Assembly: GCF_007858285.1 (NCBI RefSeq)
Contig: NZ_VFIL01000017.1
Coordinates: forward strand, 19,103 to 83,102
Direction: 5' to 3'
From: Pseudomonas brenneri
GTDB taxonomy: Bacteria; Pseudomonadota; Gammaproteobacteria; Pseudomonadales; Pseudomonadaceae
DNA length: 64,000 nucleotides
The number at the start of each line of letters is the position of its first letter. The first letter of the stretch is position 1. This document shows positions 33,168-41,703 of this stretch, piece after piece. The notes under the pieces are model-generated. The model searched no databases. It saw nothing but the letters and a program-made list of their open reading frames with translations, and was not told the DNA's origin. Position numbers and translations under genes: made by a program.

Positions 33168-33872
33168 CTATCGCCGCGCAATATCCGAAAAGTAAAACTT
33201 ATCCAACGTATGCCGCGACTCGGTGTACTCGAACTGCCGCCCATCCTGCAAAAACGTCTGGTTACTCACCACGATCACATGGCTTTGCCCGTCGAGGTCC
33301 AGGTGCGCCTGGTCGTCCTTGCTGCGGGGCAGGGCCTCGATGGTGCGTTGGGCGTAGCTGATCTGCAACTGCAACGTCTGCTCGATAAACGCATAGATCG
33401 ACTGCTCGGCAATCGTCTGGTCCAGGCCCGGGATCAGATCGGCGACGAAGTGGTTGATGTCGAGGATCACCCGTTTGCCGCCGATGCGCCGTACCCGCTT
33501 GATACGGGTGATCAGGGTGCCGGGCTCGGCCTCGATATGTTGCTGCAGCGAGCCTTCCAGCGGGAGCTGGGTGAACTCGACCACCTCGGTGCGTACGTCA
33601 TCGCCCAGGTCGGCGTGGGTTTCGTGGAAGCTGACGATGCCGCCCAGTTGAAACTCAATCGGGTTTGGCGACAGCACGAACGTCCCCTTGCCGTGAATCT
33701 TTTGCGCGAATCCACGTTCCTGCAACTGCTCGATGGCCCGGCGCACGGTGCCGCGGCTGGCCTGGTAGGTATCCATCAACTCCGTCTCGGAGGGCAGGCG
33801 GGTGCCGCGTTGCAGGCGTTCGGTGGTGATGCTGGCAAGCAGATCAGTGTAGATCTGGTTGTATTTACTCAT
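33168..33872 (-). CDS. treR: Trehalose operon repressor TreR (GntR/HutC family)
   Basis: This 234-residue GntR-family regulator has an N-terminal winged helix (LPSETELMDTYQASRGTVRRAIEQL, about residues 30-54) and a C-terminal UbiC/HutC-type effector domain (about 85-230). In TreR proteins that domain binds trehalose-6-phosphate. The start is at 33872 (MSKYNQIY); the upstream in-frame ATG was rejected as non-homologous. It is divergent from treP, with paired palindromic operators and a REPIN between them. This arrangement and the neighbouring genes support the TreR call. Confidence 0.93.
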   Translation of the reverse strand: MSKYNQIYTDLLASITTERLQRGTRLPSETELMDTYQASRGTVRRAIEQLQERGFAQKIHGKGTFVLSPNPIEFQLGGIVSFHETHADLGDDVRTEVVEFTQLPLEGSLQQHIEAEPGTLITRIKRVRRIGGKRVILDINHFVADLIPGLDQTIAEQSIYAFIEQTLQLQISYAQRTIEALPRSKDDQAHLDLDGQSHVIVVSNQTFLQDGRQFEYTESRHTLDKFYFSDIARR

Positions 33873-33966
33873 GGGAATGGCTCTGTGCCGCGATTGCATT
33901 CAAGGCAGGAACCTTAGAGGCAGAGGTGGGGTTTGTCCATCAGCCCCTCGGATATCGCAAATCCCT

Positions 33967-34064
33967 GTAGGCGCGAGCTTGCTCGCGAAAATCGTTAACG
34001 ATAACGCGAAAAAACTGACACCCCGTGTTGCCCTCAGGTTCTTCGCGAGCAAGCTCGCTCCTAC
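33967..34064. repeat. REP doublet (REPIN) 3, treR-treP intergenic
   Basis: REP copies at 33967-33989 (one variant base, GTAGGCGC) and 34042-34064 face each other. AATCGTTAACGATAACGCG follows the left copy and includes the perfect palindrome ATCGTTAACGAT. It lies between treR and the tre operators. Confidence 0.92.
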
Positions 34065-34091
34065 AGAAAAGCGCTCATTCGATATTTTTGT

Positions 34092-34139
34092 AACTCGTCT
34101 GTACGAGTTGTTGCTTTAACTCGTACAGACGAGTACTTT
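34092..34139 (+). promoter_or_regulatory. tre operator pair and treP promoter
   Basis: AACTCGTCTGTACGAGTT (34092-34109) and its exact reverse complement over 17 bases (34118-34134) form two imperfect-palindrome operators in opposite orientation. TTGCTT (34111-34116) and TACTTT (34134-34139) are 17 nt apart, and the second operator fills the spacer. A TreR dimer there would block polymerase. Symmetric half-sites of the form CTCGT...ACGAG are typical for HutC-type GntR repressors. Confidence 0.75.
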
Positions 34140-34188
34140 TGCCCTCGGCATGCTGCCAATAACAAGAATCTAAAGTGGAAGAACAAGC

Positions 34189-35631
34189 ATGAGCCACGAT
34201 TACCCCAACATCGCCCGCGAGATTCTGCAGAACCTCGGTGGCAGCGACAACCTTGAGCAAGCGGCCCACTGCGTGACGCGCCTGCGCCTGGCCCTCAAGG
34301 ACCCGAGCCTGGTCAACGCCAGTGCGCTGAACCAGGTCGATCTGGTCAAGGGCTCGTTCTTTACCGGCGGCCTGTTCCAGATTGTCATCGGCCCTGGCGA
34401 GGTGGAAAAGGTCTACGCCGCCCTGCGCGAACAGACCGGCCTCGGCGTCTCGACCATCGCCGACGTGAAGAAAGCCGGTGGCGACAAGACCAACCCCATG
34501 CAACGCCTGGTGCGGGTGTTCTCCGATGTGTTCATGCCGATCCTGCCGGCGCTGATCATTGCCGGCCTGTTGATGGGTGTGAACAACCTGATGGGCGCCA
34601 AGGGCATGTTCATCGAGGGCCAGACGCTGCTGGAGGCCTATCCGAACCTGGATGGTCTGTGGAGCCTGATCAACCTGATGGCCAACACGTCGTTTGTGTT
34701 CTTGCCGGCGTTGGTGGGCTGGTCGGCGGCCAAGCGCTTTGGTGGCAGTGAAATCCTCGGCATCGTGCTCGGCCTGATGCTGGTGCACCCAGACTTGCTC
34801 AACGCCTGGAACTACGGCAAGGCCGTGGCCGGGCTCGACGGCCAGAGCCTGCCGTACTTCGATATTCTGGGCTGGTTCCAGATCGAGAAGGTTGGCTACC
34901 AGGGCCAGATCCTGCCGATCCTGATGGCCGCCTACGTCATGAGCGTGATTGAAAAATGGCTGCGGGCGCGGGTGCCGAACGCCATCCAATTGCTGGTCGT
35001 GCCGATCACCACCATCGTCGTCACCGGGGTACTGGCGCTGGCGATCATCGGCCCGGTGACTCGTCACCTCGGCATCCTGATCACCGAAGGCGTGGTCACG
35101 CTGTTTGACCTGGCGCCGATGGTTGGCGGGGCGATTTTCGGCCTGTTGTATGCACCGCTGGTGATCACCGGCATGCACCACATGTTCCTCGCCGTGGACC
35201 TGCAACTGATCTCCACCCAGGGCGGTACGTTTATCTGGCCGATGATCGTCATGTCCAACCTGGCGCAGGGCAGCGCGGCCCTCGGTGTGTTCTACATGAG
35301 CCGCAATGCGCGGGATAAAAGCATGGCCTCGACCTCGGCGGTTTCCGCCTATTTCGGCATCACTGAGCCGGCCATGTTTGGGGTGAACCTGCGCTTCAAG
35401 TTTCCGTTCTATGCCGCGTTGCTGGGCTCGGCCCTGGGCAGCATTTTCCTCTCGCTGAACAAGGTCCAGGCCTCGGCCATCGGTGTGGGTGGCTTGCCTG
35501 GGTTTATCTCGATCATCCCGCAGTACATCCCGATGTTTGTGATCGGCATGGCGGTGGCGATTGTGGTGCCGTTTGTCTTGACCTGTGGGTTGAGCATGAA
35601 GATTGTCCGGCCGGGTTATCGCGTCGCCTGA
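34189..35631 (+). CDS. treP: PTS trehalose permease, EIIBC
   Basis: This is the 480-residue trehalose-specific PTS permease that imports trehalose and phosphorylates it to trehalose-6-phosphate. The N-terminal EIIB domain (about residues 1-85) has the phospho-cysteine motif AAHCVTRLRL (Cys about 27). The EIIC membrane domain (about 105-470) carries the conserved GITEPAMFGVNL motif and many hydrophobic helices. There is no EIIA domain, so the phosphate must come from the EIIA-HPr-EI protein encoded at 38.8 kb. It is the first gene of the tre operon. Confidence 0.95.
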   Translation: MSHDYPNIAREILQNLGGSDNLEQAAHCVTRLRLALKDPSLVNASALNQVDLVKGSFFTGGLFQIVIGPGEVEKVYAALREQTGLGVSTIADVKKAGGDKTNPMQRLVRVFSDVFMPILPALIIAGLLMGVNNLMGAKGMFIEGQTLLEAYPNLDGLWSLINLMANTSFVFLPALVGWSAAKRFGGSEILGIVLGLMLVHPDLLNAWNYGKAVAGLDGQSLPYFDILGWFQIEKVGYQGQILPILMAAYVMSVIEKWLRARVPNAIQLLVVPITTIVVTGVLALAIIGPVTRHLGILITEGVVTLFDLAPMVGGAIFGLLYAPLVITGMHHMFLAVDLQLISTQGGTFIWPMIVMSNLAQGSAALGVFYMSRNARDKSMASTSAVSAYFGITEPAMFGVNLRFKFPFYAALLGSALGSIFLSLNKVQASAIGVGGLPGFISIIPQYIPMFVIGMAVAIVVPFVLTCGLSMKIVRPGYRVA

Positions 35632-35640
35632 TCGATCGCT

Positions 35641-35662
35641 TTCGCGAGCAAGTCCGCTCCCA
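35641..35662. repeat. REP-like half between treP and treC
   Basis: TTCGCGAGCAAGTCCGCTCC + CA is a degenerate REP in the 64-nt gap between two co-directional operon genes. The flank CACATTTGATCGCATTCCAA resembles that seen with other REP singlets. Confidence 0.7.
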
Positions 35663-35695
35663 CATTTGATCGCATTCCAAGTTGAAGGAGTCCCC

Positions 35696-37342
35696 ATGCA
35701 AGACTGGCAACACTCGGTGATCTACCAGATCTACCCCAAAAGCTTCCACAGCCACGCGGGTAACGCCACCGGTGACCTGTTGGGCATCGTGGACAAACTC
35801 GACTACCTCCAGTGGCTGGGCGTCGACTGCCTGTGGATCACCCCGTTCCTGCGCTCGCCCCAGCGTGACAACGGCTACGACATCAGTGACTACTACGCCA
35901 TCGATCCCAGCTACGGGACCATGGCCGACTGCGACCTGCTGATCCGCGAAGCGGCCAAGCGCGGCATCAAGCTGATGCTGGACATTGTGGTCAACCACAC
36001 CTCCATCGAGCACGAATGGTTCCAGCAGGCGCGCAGCAGCCTCGATAACCCGTACCGCGACTTCTACATCTGGCGCGACCAGCCGAACAACTGGGAATCC
36101 AAGTTCGGCGGTTCGGCCTGGGAATACGAGGCACAGACCGGCCAGTACTTCCTGCACCTGTTCGACCACACCCAGGCCGATCTCAATTGGGACAACCCCA
36201 AGGTGCGTGCCGAGGTCTACAAACTCATGCGCTTTTGGCGTGACAAAGGCGTCGGCGGTTTCCGCCTGGACGTGATCAACCTGATCTCCAAGCCGGCGGA
36301 TTTCCCCGAAGACCGCAGTGACGGTCGCCGTTTCTACACCGACGGCCCCAACGTGCATGAGTACTTGCAGGAAATGCACCGCGAGGTGTTCGAAGGCCAC
36401 GACCTGATTAACGTCGGCGAGATGTCGTCCACCAGCCTGGAACACTGCATTCGCTACTCTCGCCCGGAGTCGAAAGAGCTGTCGATGACCTTCAACTTTC
36501 ATCACCTGAAGGTCGATTACCCGAACCTGCAAAAGTGGGTGCGCGCCGACTTTGACTTTCAGCAACTCAAGCAAATTCTCTCTGACTGGCAGTTGGGCAT
36601 GCAGGCCGGCGGCGGCTGGAATGCGCTGTTCTGGTGTAACCACGATCAGCCACGGGTGGTCTCGCGGTTTGGCGATGACGGCGAGCACCGCGTGGCCTCG
36701 GCCAAGATGCTCGCCACCGCGTTGCACTTTCTCCAGGGCACGCCGTTTGTGTACCAGGGCGAAGAGCTGGGGATGACCAATCCGGGCTTCGACACCATCG
36801 AGCAGTACCGCGATGTGGAGACCTTGAACATCTATCGCCTCAAGCGCGATGCCGGTGAGTCCGAGGCGTCGAGCATGGCCGCGATCATGCAGAAATCCCG
36901 CGACAACGGCCGCACGCCGATGCAGTGGAACAGCCAGGCCAATGCCGGTTTCAGCAGCGCTGAGCCGTGGATCGGCATCCCGGCCAATGCGGCGCAGATC
37001 AATGTCCAGAGCCAACTGGATGACCCGGATTCGGTGTTGCATCACTACCGTGCGCTGATCGCCTTGCGGCGCCTTGAACCGCTGATCCAAGCGGGCGTTT
37101 ACCGCCAGTTGCTGCAGGATCACCACAAGGTCTGGGTGTATCTGCGCGAAGGCCATGGCGAGCGCCTGCTGGTGCTGAACAACTTCTATGGCCAGCCCTG
37201 CGAAATCCTGCTGCCTAGAAACGTGATCAGTGCGGCGAGCGCGCAACGCCTGTTGATCAGCAACTACCCCGACTGCCCGGTGCGCACAGACACGCTCACG
37301 TTGCGCCCTTACGAATCGTTTGTGCTGCACCTGACCGACTGA
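35696..37342 (+). CDS. treC: Alpha,alpha-phosphotrehalase (trehalose-6-phosphate hydrolase)
   Basis: TreC hydrolyses trehalose-6-phosphate to glucose and glucose-6-phosphate. The 548-residue GH13 enzyme starts at ATG 35696 with GAAGGAG upstream. Conserved regions are DIVVNHTS (about residues 98-105), GFRLDVINLI with the nucleophile Asp (about 198), INVGEMSS with the acid/base Glu (about 243) and NHDQPRVVSRFG (about 316). Oligo-1,6-glucosidases are close relatives, but the neighbouring treR and treP settle the substrate. Confidence 0.95.
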   Translation: MQDWQHSVIYQIYPKSFHSHAGNATGDLLGIVDKLDYLQWLGVDCLWITPFLRSPQRDNGYDISDYYAIDPSYGTMADCDLLIREAAKRGIKLMLDIVVNHTSIEHEWFQQARSSLDNPYRDFYIWRDQPNNWESKFGGSAWEYEAQTGQYFLHLFDHTQADLNWDNPKVRAEVYKLMRFWRDKGVGGFRLDVINLISKPADFPEDRSDGRRFYTDGPNVHEYLQEMHREVFEGHDLINVGEMSSTSLEHCIRYSRPESKELSMTFNFHHLKVDYPNLQKWVRADFDFQQLKQILSDWQLGMQAGGGWNALFWCNHDQPRVVSRFGDDGEHRVASAKMLATALHFLQGTPFVYQGEELGMTNPGFDTIEQYRDVETLNIYRLKRDAGESEASSMAAIMQKSRDNGRTPMQWNSQANAGFSSAEPWIGIPANAAQINVQSQLDDPDSVLHHYRALIALRRLEPLIQAGVYRQLLQDHHKVWVYLREGHGERLLVLNNFYGQPCEILLPRNVISAASAQRLLISNYPDCPVRTDTLTLRPYESFVLHLTD

Positions 37343-37355
37343 CATTCCCCTTTTT

Positions 37356-37453
37356 GTAGGAGCGAGCTTGCTCGCGAAAAATTTCAAAGCGCCGCGTGCA
37401 TCCGGAATGCCCGCGTCATCGTTGACGATTTTCGCGAGCAAGCTCGCTCCTAC
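37356..37453. repeat. REP doublet (REPIN) 4, treC-porin intergenic
   Basis: REP copies at 37356-37378 and 37431-37453 are in inverted orientation. GCGTCATCGTTGACGATT precedes the right copy, so the element is inverted relative to REPINs 2 and 3. Confidence 0.92.
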
Positions 37454-37492
37454 AGAATCGCGTTACAAACAATAAGAAAAAAGGAGCGCTTC

Positions 37493-38713
37493 ATGAAAAC
37501 AACAATAAAACTGGGTCTCGTCGCATCTTGTCTAAGCGTACCGTTTGCCGCACACGCCCTGGAGTTCGCGGGCTACCTGCGCAGCGGCGCCGGCACCTCG
37601 ACCGGCAGTGGCCCGCAGCAATGTTTCCAATTGCCGGGAGCCCAATCCAAATACCGCCTGGGCAACGAATGCGAACAATACGCCGAGCTGGAGTTGCGCC
37701 AGGACCTGTTCACCCTCGACGACGGCTCGGTGCTCAGCGTCGATGCCATGGCTTCGTTGTACAACAAGTACGACCGCGAGCTGAAGTTCCAGGGCGAGAA
37801 CAACGGTTCGGCGCGCATGCCGCAGATGTATGCCCAGTGGTCGAACATGCCCAGCCTCAATGGCGGCTCGTTGTGGGCCGGGCGGCGCTACTACAAACGT
37901 AATGACATTCATATTTCCGACTTCTACTACTGGAACCAGAGCGCCACCGGCGGCGGTATCGAGGACGTGTTGATTGGCGACCTGAAATACAGCTATGCCC
38001 TGTCGCGCAAGGACAACCTGTACCAGAAGGAATACGCCACTCGGCATGACTTCAATGTGGCGGGCTTCAAGACCAACCCCGGCGGCGAGCTGGAACTGGG
38101 CCTGAGTTACATCGAACAGGCCGGTGGCCGCGACACCCACAGCGGCTGGGCGCTGACCGCCCAGCATGTACAAAAACCGTTCCTTGGCGGCAAGAACAGG
38201 TTCGCCCTGCAGTACGGTGAAGGGCCGGGTACCGGCCTGGGTTACACCGGCAATACGGCGCTGGAACGCAGCAGCAAAAGCTACCGCGCAGTGGAGTTTT
38301 TCGACTGGCAAGTGACGCCGCGTTTTGGTGGCCAGGTCGAGGCGGTGTACCAAAAAGACGTGCGTCCCGGCAGCCAGGATCAGACCTGGATGTCCATCGG
38401 TGTGCGCCCGGCGTATGCCCTCAGCGAACAGTTCAAGCTGGTCACCGAACTGGGCCACGATCAGGTGGATGCCACGGGTGGCACGCGCAAACTCAGCAAA
38501 TTTACCTTCGCTCCGACCTGGTCGCCCAAAGGCCCGGATTTCTGGGCGCGGCCGGAAGTGCGGTTGTACTACACCTATGCGACCTGGAACGAAGCGGCCA
38601 AGCGTGCGGCCAATGAACTGGCGGCGGGCTCGGCGCTGTCCGACAGCGGCTCCTATGGCACTGCGCGGCATGGCTCCAACTTCGGTGTGCAGGTCGAATA
38701 CTGGTGGAAGTAA
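37493..38713 (+). CDS. LamB/maltoporin-family carbohydrate porin
   Basis: This 406-residue outer-membrane porin of the LamB family has a signal peptide (about residues 1-22, ending AHA). Motifs include FAGYLRSGAG at the mature N-terminus, RLGNECEQYAELEL, LWAGRRYYKRNDIHISDFYYWN and a C-terminal strand ending in FGVQVEYWWK, with an aromatic residue close to the end as expected for BAM recognition. Aromatic slide residues of the maltoporin type suit di- and oligosaccharides. Placed inside the tre operon, it most likely brings trehalose across the outer membrane. Confidence 0.92.
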   Translation: MKTTIKLGLVASCLSVPFAAHALEFAGYLRSGAGTSTGSGPQQCFQLPGAQSKYRLGNECEQYAELELRQDLFTLDDGSVLSVDAMASLYNKYDRELKFQGENNGSARMPQMYAQWSNMPSLNGGSLWAGRRYYKRNDIHISDFYYWNQSATGGGIEDVLIGDLKYSYALSRKDNLYQKEYATRHDFNVAGFKTNPGGELELGLSYIEQAGGRDTHSGWALTAQHVQKPFLGGKNRFALQYGEGPGTGLGYTGNTALERSSKSYRAVEFFDWQVTPRFGGQVEAVYQKDVRPGSQDQTWMSIGVRPAYALSEQFKLVTELGHDQVDATGGTRKLSKFTFAPTWSPKGPDFWARPEVRLYYTYATWNEAAKRAANELAAGSALSDSGSYGTARHGSNFGVQVEYWWK

Positions 38714-38735
38714 TCCCTCGGTCGTACGCGGATTG

Positions 38736-38760
38736 AATGTGGGAGGCGTGCTCCCACATT
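38736..38760. terminator. 10-bp hairpin after the porin gene
   Basis: AATGTGGGAG (38736-38745) and CTCCCACATT (38751-38760) form a perfect 10-bp stem with a 5-nt loop. It resembles the outer part of a REP. No T-run follows, so it may protect the porin mRNA 3' end and reduce, not stop, readthrough into the PTS fusion gene. Confidence 0.5.
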
Positions 38761-38829
38761 TGGATATTCGTCACCCCGGAATTTGCATCCGCCCCATGAT
38801 TTTTACAGAACCAAACAGCAGGTGATGTC

Positions 38830-41361
38830 ATGACCACAACTCAACCCCTGGAACTGCTGGCGCCCCTGGCCGGCGTGCTGTTGCCCCTGGACCAGGTGCC
38901 GGATCCGGTGTTCTCCAGCCGCCTGATTGGCGACGGCGTGTGTATCGATCCCACTTCGCAGACCCTCTGCGCGCCGCTGGCCGGGGTGATCAGCAATGTC
39001 CAGGACAGTGGTCATGCGGTCAGTATCACGGACGACAACGGTGTGCAGGTGCTGATGCATATCGGCCTGGATACCGTGAACCTGGCGGGCAAGGGCTTCA
39101 CCCGTCTGGTCGAGGAAGGCCAGCGGGTTGAGGCAGGCCAGCCATTGATTGAATTCGATGCCGATTTCATCGCGCTCAATGCCCGCAGTTTGTTGACCTT
39201 GATGCTGGTGGTCAGCGGCGAGCCCTTTGTGCTGCTGGCGGAGGACCGCGGACTGGTTGAGGCCGGGCAACCATTGCTGCGTGTGACGCCGGTCACACGC
39301 GCTGCTGATGACGATGATGAAGAGGGCGACGCCCTGTTCTCCAAGCCCTTGACGCTGCCCAATGCCAACGGCTTGCATGCCCGCCCGGCGGCGGTACTGG
39401 CGCAGGCGGCCAAGGGGTTCAAGGCGAGCATCTGCCTGCACAAGCAAACCCAGAGCGCCAACGCCAAGTCCCTGGTGGCGATCATGGCGTTGCAGACGGT
39501 GCAGGGCGATACCCTGCAAGTCAGCGCGGCGGGGCAGGATGCGGCGGCGGCGATCCAGGCATTGGTTGCGCTGTTGCTGGAGGGGTGTGGTGAAACCGTT
39601 ATGGTGGTGACCGAGGTGGCCGCGCCGCTCGCGCCGTCATCGTCGGCGACCGTGTTGCGCGGTGTGTGTGCGTCGCCCGGTTCGGCGTTTGGCCTGGTGG
39701 TGCAAGTGGCTGAGCCGCAGCTGAGTATCCCCGAATTCGGTGGCGCAGAGCAGGTCGAGCGCGCCCTGCTGGAGCGTGGCCTGCGCGCTGCAACCGAGGC
39801 GCTGAAAACCCTGCAAGCCAAGGCCGATGGCAGTGCCCAGGCCGAGATCTTCCGGGCCCATCAGGAGTTGCTCGAAGACCCGACCCTGCTCGAACAAGCC
39901 CACGACCTGCTCGCCACAGGCAAGAGCGCCGCCTTTGCCTGGAACAGCGCCACGGTGGCCACTGCCGAACTGTTCCAGGGCCTGGGCAATGCTTTGCTCG
40001 CCGAGCGCGCGGCGGACCTGGCCGATGTCGGCCAGCGCGTATTGAAACTGATCCTGGGCGTCCAGGACACTACATGGGACCTGCCTGAACGCGCGATCCT
40101 GATTGCCGAACAACTGACACCTTCGCAAACCGCCAGCCTGGATACGCGCAAGGTCCTGGGGTTTGTCACCGTCGGTGGCGGTGCCACCAGCCACGTGGCG
40201 ATCCTTGCCCGTGCCCTGGGCCTGCCGGCCGTCTGTGGGGCGCCGGCACAGGTATTGACGCTGGCCAACGGCAAACAGGTGCTGCTCGATGCCGACAAAG
40301 GCGAGCTGCACCTGGCGCCGAACCTGGCCGAGATCGAACAACTGGAAGCCGCGCGCAAACAGCACGTGCTGCGCCGTCAGCGTGACGTGGCGCAGGCTGC
40401 CTTGCCGGCGACCACCCGCGACGGTCATCACGTCGAAGTCACCGCTAACGTTGCCTCGTTGCAGGAAGTGGAGCAGTCCCTGACCCTCGGCGGTGAAGGC
40501 GTCGGCCTGCTGCGTTCAGAGTTTCTCTACCTGGAGCGCAACCGCGCGCCCAGTCCCGAGGAGCAGGCTGGCACCTACAGCGCCATTGCCCGCGCCCTGG
40601 GCCCTGAACGTAATCTGGTGGTGCGCACCCTCGATGTGGGGGGCGACAAGCCGCTGGCTTATGTACCGATGGACGCCGAGACCAATCCGTTTCTCGGCCT
40701 GCGCGGGATTCGCCTGTGCCTGGAGCGCCCGCAATTGCTGCGTGAACAGTTGCGGGCGATCCTCGCCAGTGCCGGTTTGGCGCGGCTGCATATCATGTTG
40801 CCGATGGTCAGCCTGCTGTCGGAACTGCGCCAGGCCCGCAGGATCCTGGAAGAGGAGGCGGCGACCCTGGGGCTTGCCGAGCTGCCGAAGCTGGGCATCA
40901 TGATCGAGGTGCCGTCAGCGGCGTTGATGGCGGATGTGTTCGCGCCCCATGTGGATTTTTTCTCCATCGGCACCAATGACCTGACCCAATACACCCTGGC
41001 CATGGACCGCGACCACCCGCGCCTGGCCAGCCAGGCCGACAGCTTTCACCCGGCGGTGCTGCGCCTGATCGCCACCACGGTCAAGGCCGCCCATGCCCAT
41101 GGCAAGTGGGTGGGCGTATGCGGTGCGCTGGCGTCTGAAACCCTGGCGGTGCCGATGTTGATCGGGCTCGGAGTCGACGAGTTGTCTGTCAGCGTGCCGC
41201 TGATCCCGAGCATCAAGGCCACGGTGCGTGACCTGGACCTGGCCGACTGCCAACTGATCGCCCATCAGGTGTTGAACCTGGAAGAGGCCGCCCAAGTGCG
41301 CGAGGCCCTGAGCCAGTACCACGCAGCGACCGTCGAAACCTCATTGGTTGTGGAGAACTGA
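38830..41361 (+). CDS. PTS EIIA(Glc)-HPr-EI fusion protein of the trehalose system
   Basis: This 843-residue fusion carries the entire soluble phosphorelay. It has a glucose-type EIIA domain (about residues 1-145; phospho-His in VLMHIGLDTV, about 77), HPr (about 170-255; NGLHARPAA, His about 182) and Enzyme I (about 280-840). EI has the phospho-His in GGATSHVAI (about 456), PEP-binding LLRSEFLYLERN, GTNDLTQYTLAMDRD (about 718) and the catalytic Cys in GVCGALASE (about 761). It takes phosphate from PEP and gives it to TreP. It overlaps nothing but lies 2 nt before the EIIB-like gene. Confidence 0.95.
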   Translation: MTTTQPLELLAPLAGVLLPLDQVPDPVFSSRLIGDGVCIDPTSQTLCAPLAGVISNVQDSGHAVSITDDNGVQVLMHIGLDTVNLAGKGFTRLVEEGQRVEAGQPLIEFDADFIALNARSLLTLMLVVSGEPFVLLAEDRGLVEAGQPLLRVTPVTRAADDDDEEGDALFSKPLTLPNANGLHARPAAVLAQAAKGFKASICLHKQTQSANAKSLVAIMALQTVQGDTLQVSAAGQDAAAAIQALVALLLEGCGETVMVVTEVAAPLAPSSSATVLRGVCASPGSAFGLVVQVAEPQLSIPEFGGAEQVERALLERGLRAATEALKTLQAKADGSAQAEIFRAHQELLEDPTLLEQAHDLLATGKSAAFAWNSATVATAELFQGLGNALLAERAADLADVGQRVLKLILGVQDTTWDLPERAILIAEQLTPSQTASLDTRKVLGFVTVGGGATSHVAILARALGLPAVCGAPAQVLTLANGKQVLLDADKGELHLAPNLAEIEQLEAARKQHVLRRQRDVAQAALPATTRDGHHVEVTANVASLQEVEQSLTLGGEGVGLLRSEFLYLERNRAPSPEEQAGTYSAIARALGPERNLVVRTLDVGGDKPLAYVPMDAETNPFLGLRGIRLCLERPQLLREQLRAILASAGLARLHIMLPMVSLLSELRQARRILEEEAATLGLAELPKLGIMIEVPSAALMADVFAPHVDFFSIGTNDLTQYTLAMDRDHPRLASQADSFHPAVLRLIATTVKAAHAHGKWVGVCGALASETLAVPMLIGLGVDELSVSVPLIPSIKATVRDLDLADCQLIAHQVLNLEEAAQVREALSQYHAATVETSLVVEN

Positions 41362-41363
41362 AC

Positions 41364-41648
41364 ATGTTCGAGAAATTGCAGCGGGCGTTCTGGAAAGCCC
41401 TGACCCCGGATCTGGTCGCCGAAACGGTGCTTGCCGAGCCGGCGGCTGATGCGTTGTTGGCGCCGGCGGTGCTGAGTGCACTGGGTGGGGCGAATAATCT
41501 CAAGTCACAACAGCGGGTGGCATTGACGCGGATCCGCGTGCAGTTACAGGACCCGGCACGGGTGGATGAGGCGGCACTGAAGGCGGCAGGGGTTGCGGCG
41601 GTGATGATATTGACGGGCGGTGTGGTGCATCTGATCACTGGCCAATAA
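41364..41648 (+). CDS. Free-standing PTS EIIB-like protein lacking the phospho-cysteine
   Basis: This 94-residue protein has the fold signature of a glucose-family EIIB domain: ALGGANNL (about residues 39-46), the VALTRIRVQLQDP strand (about 52-64) and the final ILTGGVVHLITG (about 81-92). TreP and NagE EIIB domains have a phospho-Cys directly before the xTRLR motif. Here that position is alanine, and the loop is one residue longer. The second EIIB domain of NagE shows the same two changes. It begins 2 nt after the EIIA-HPr-EI gene, so it is co-expressed. It cannot be a phosphocarrier through cysteine; a regulatory or docking role is inference. Confidence 0.85.
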   Translation: MFEKLQRAFWKALTPDLVAETVLAEPAADALLAPAVLSALGGANNLKSQQRVALTRIRVQLQDPARVDEAALKAAGVAAVMILTGGVVHLITGQ

Positions 41649-41703
41649 GACACCGCTGATCAAAAGTGTGGGAGCGGGCTTTGTGGTGTTTGGAGGGTTG
41701 AGG

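Noticed and set aside
33873..33966. Continuation of treR to an upstream ATG near 33899
   Set aside because: The extra residues do not resemble GntR N-termini, which begin MSKYNQIY here.
38736..38760. True intrinsic terminator splitting the tre locus
   Set aside because: The 10-bp stem has no T-run after it and the following EIIA-HPr-EI gene is needed for TreP, so a full stop in transcription is unlikely; kept only as a weak hairpin.
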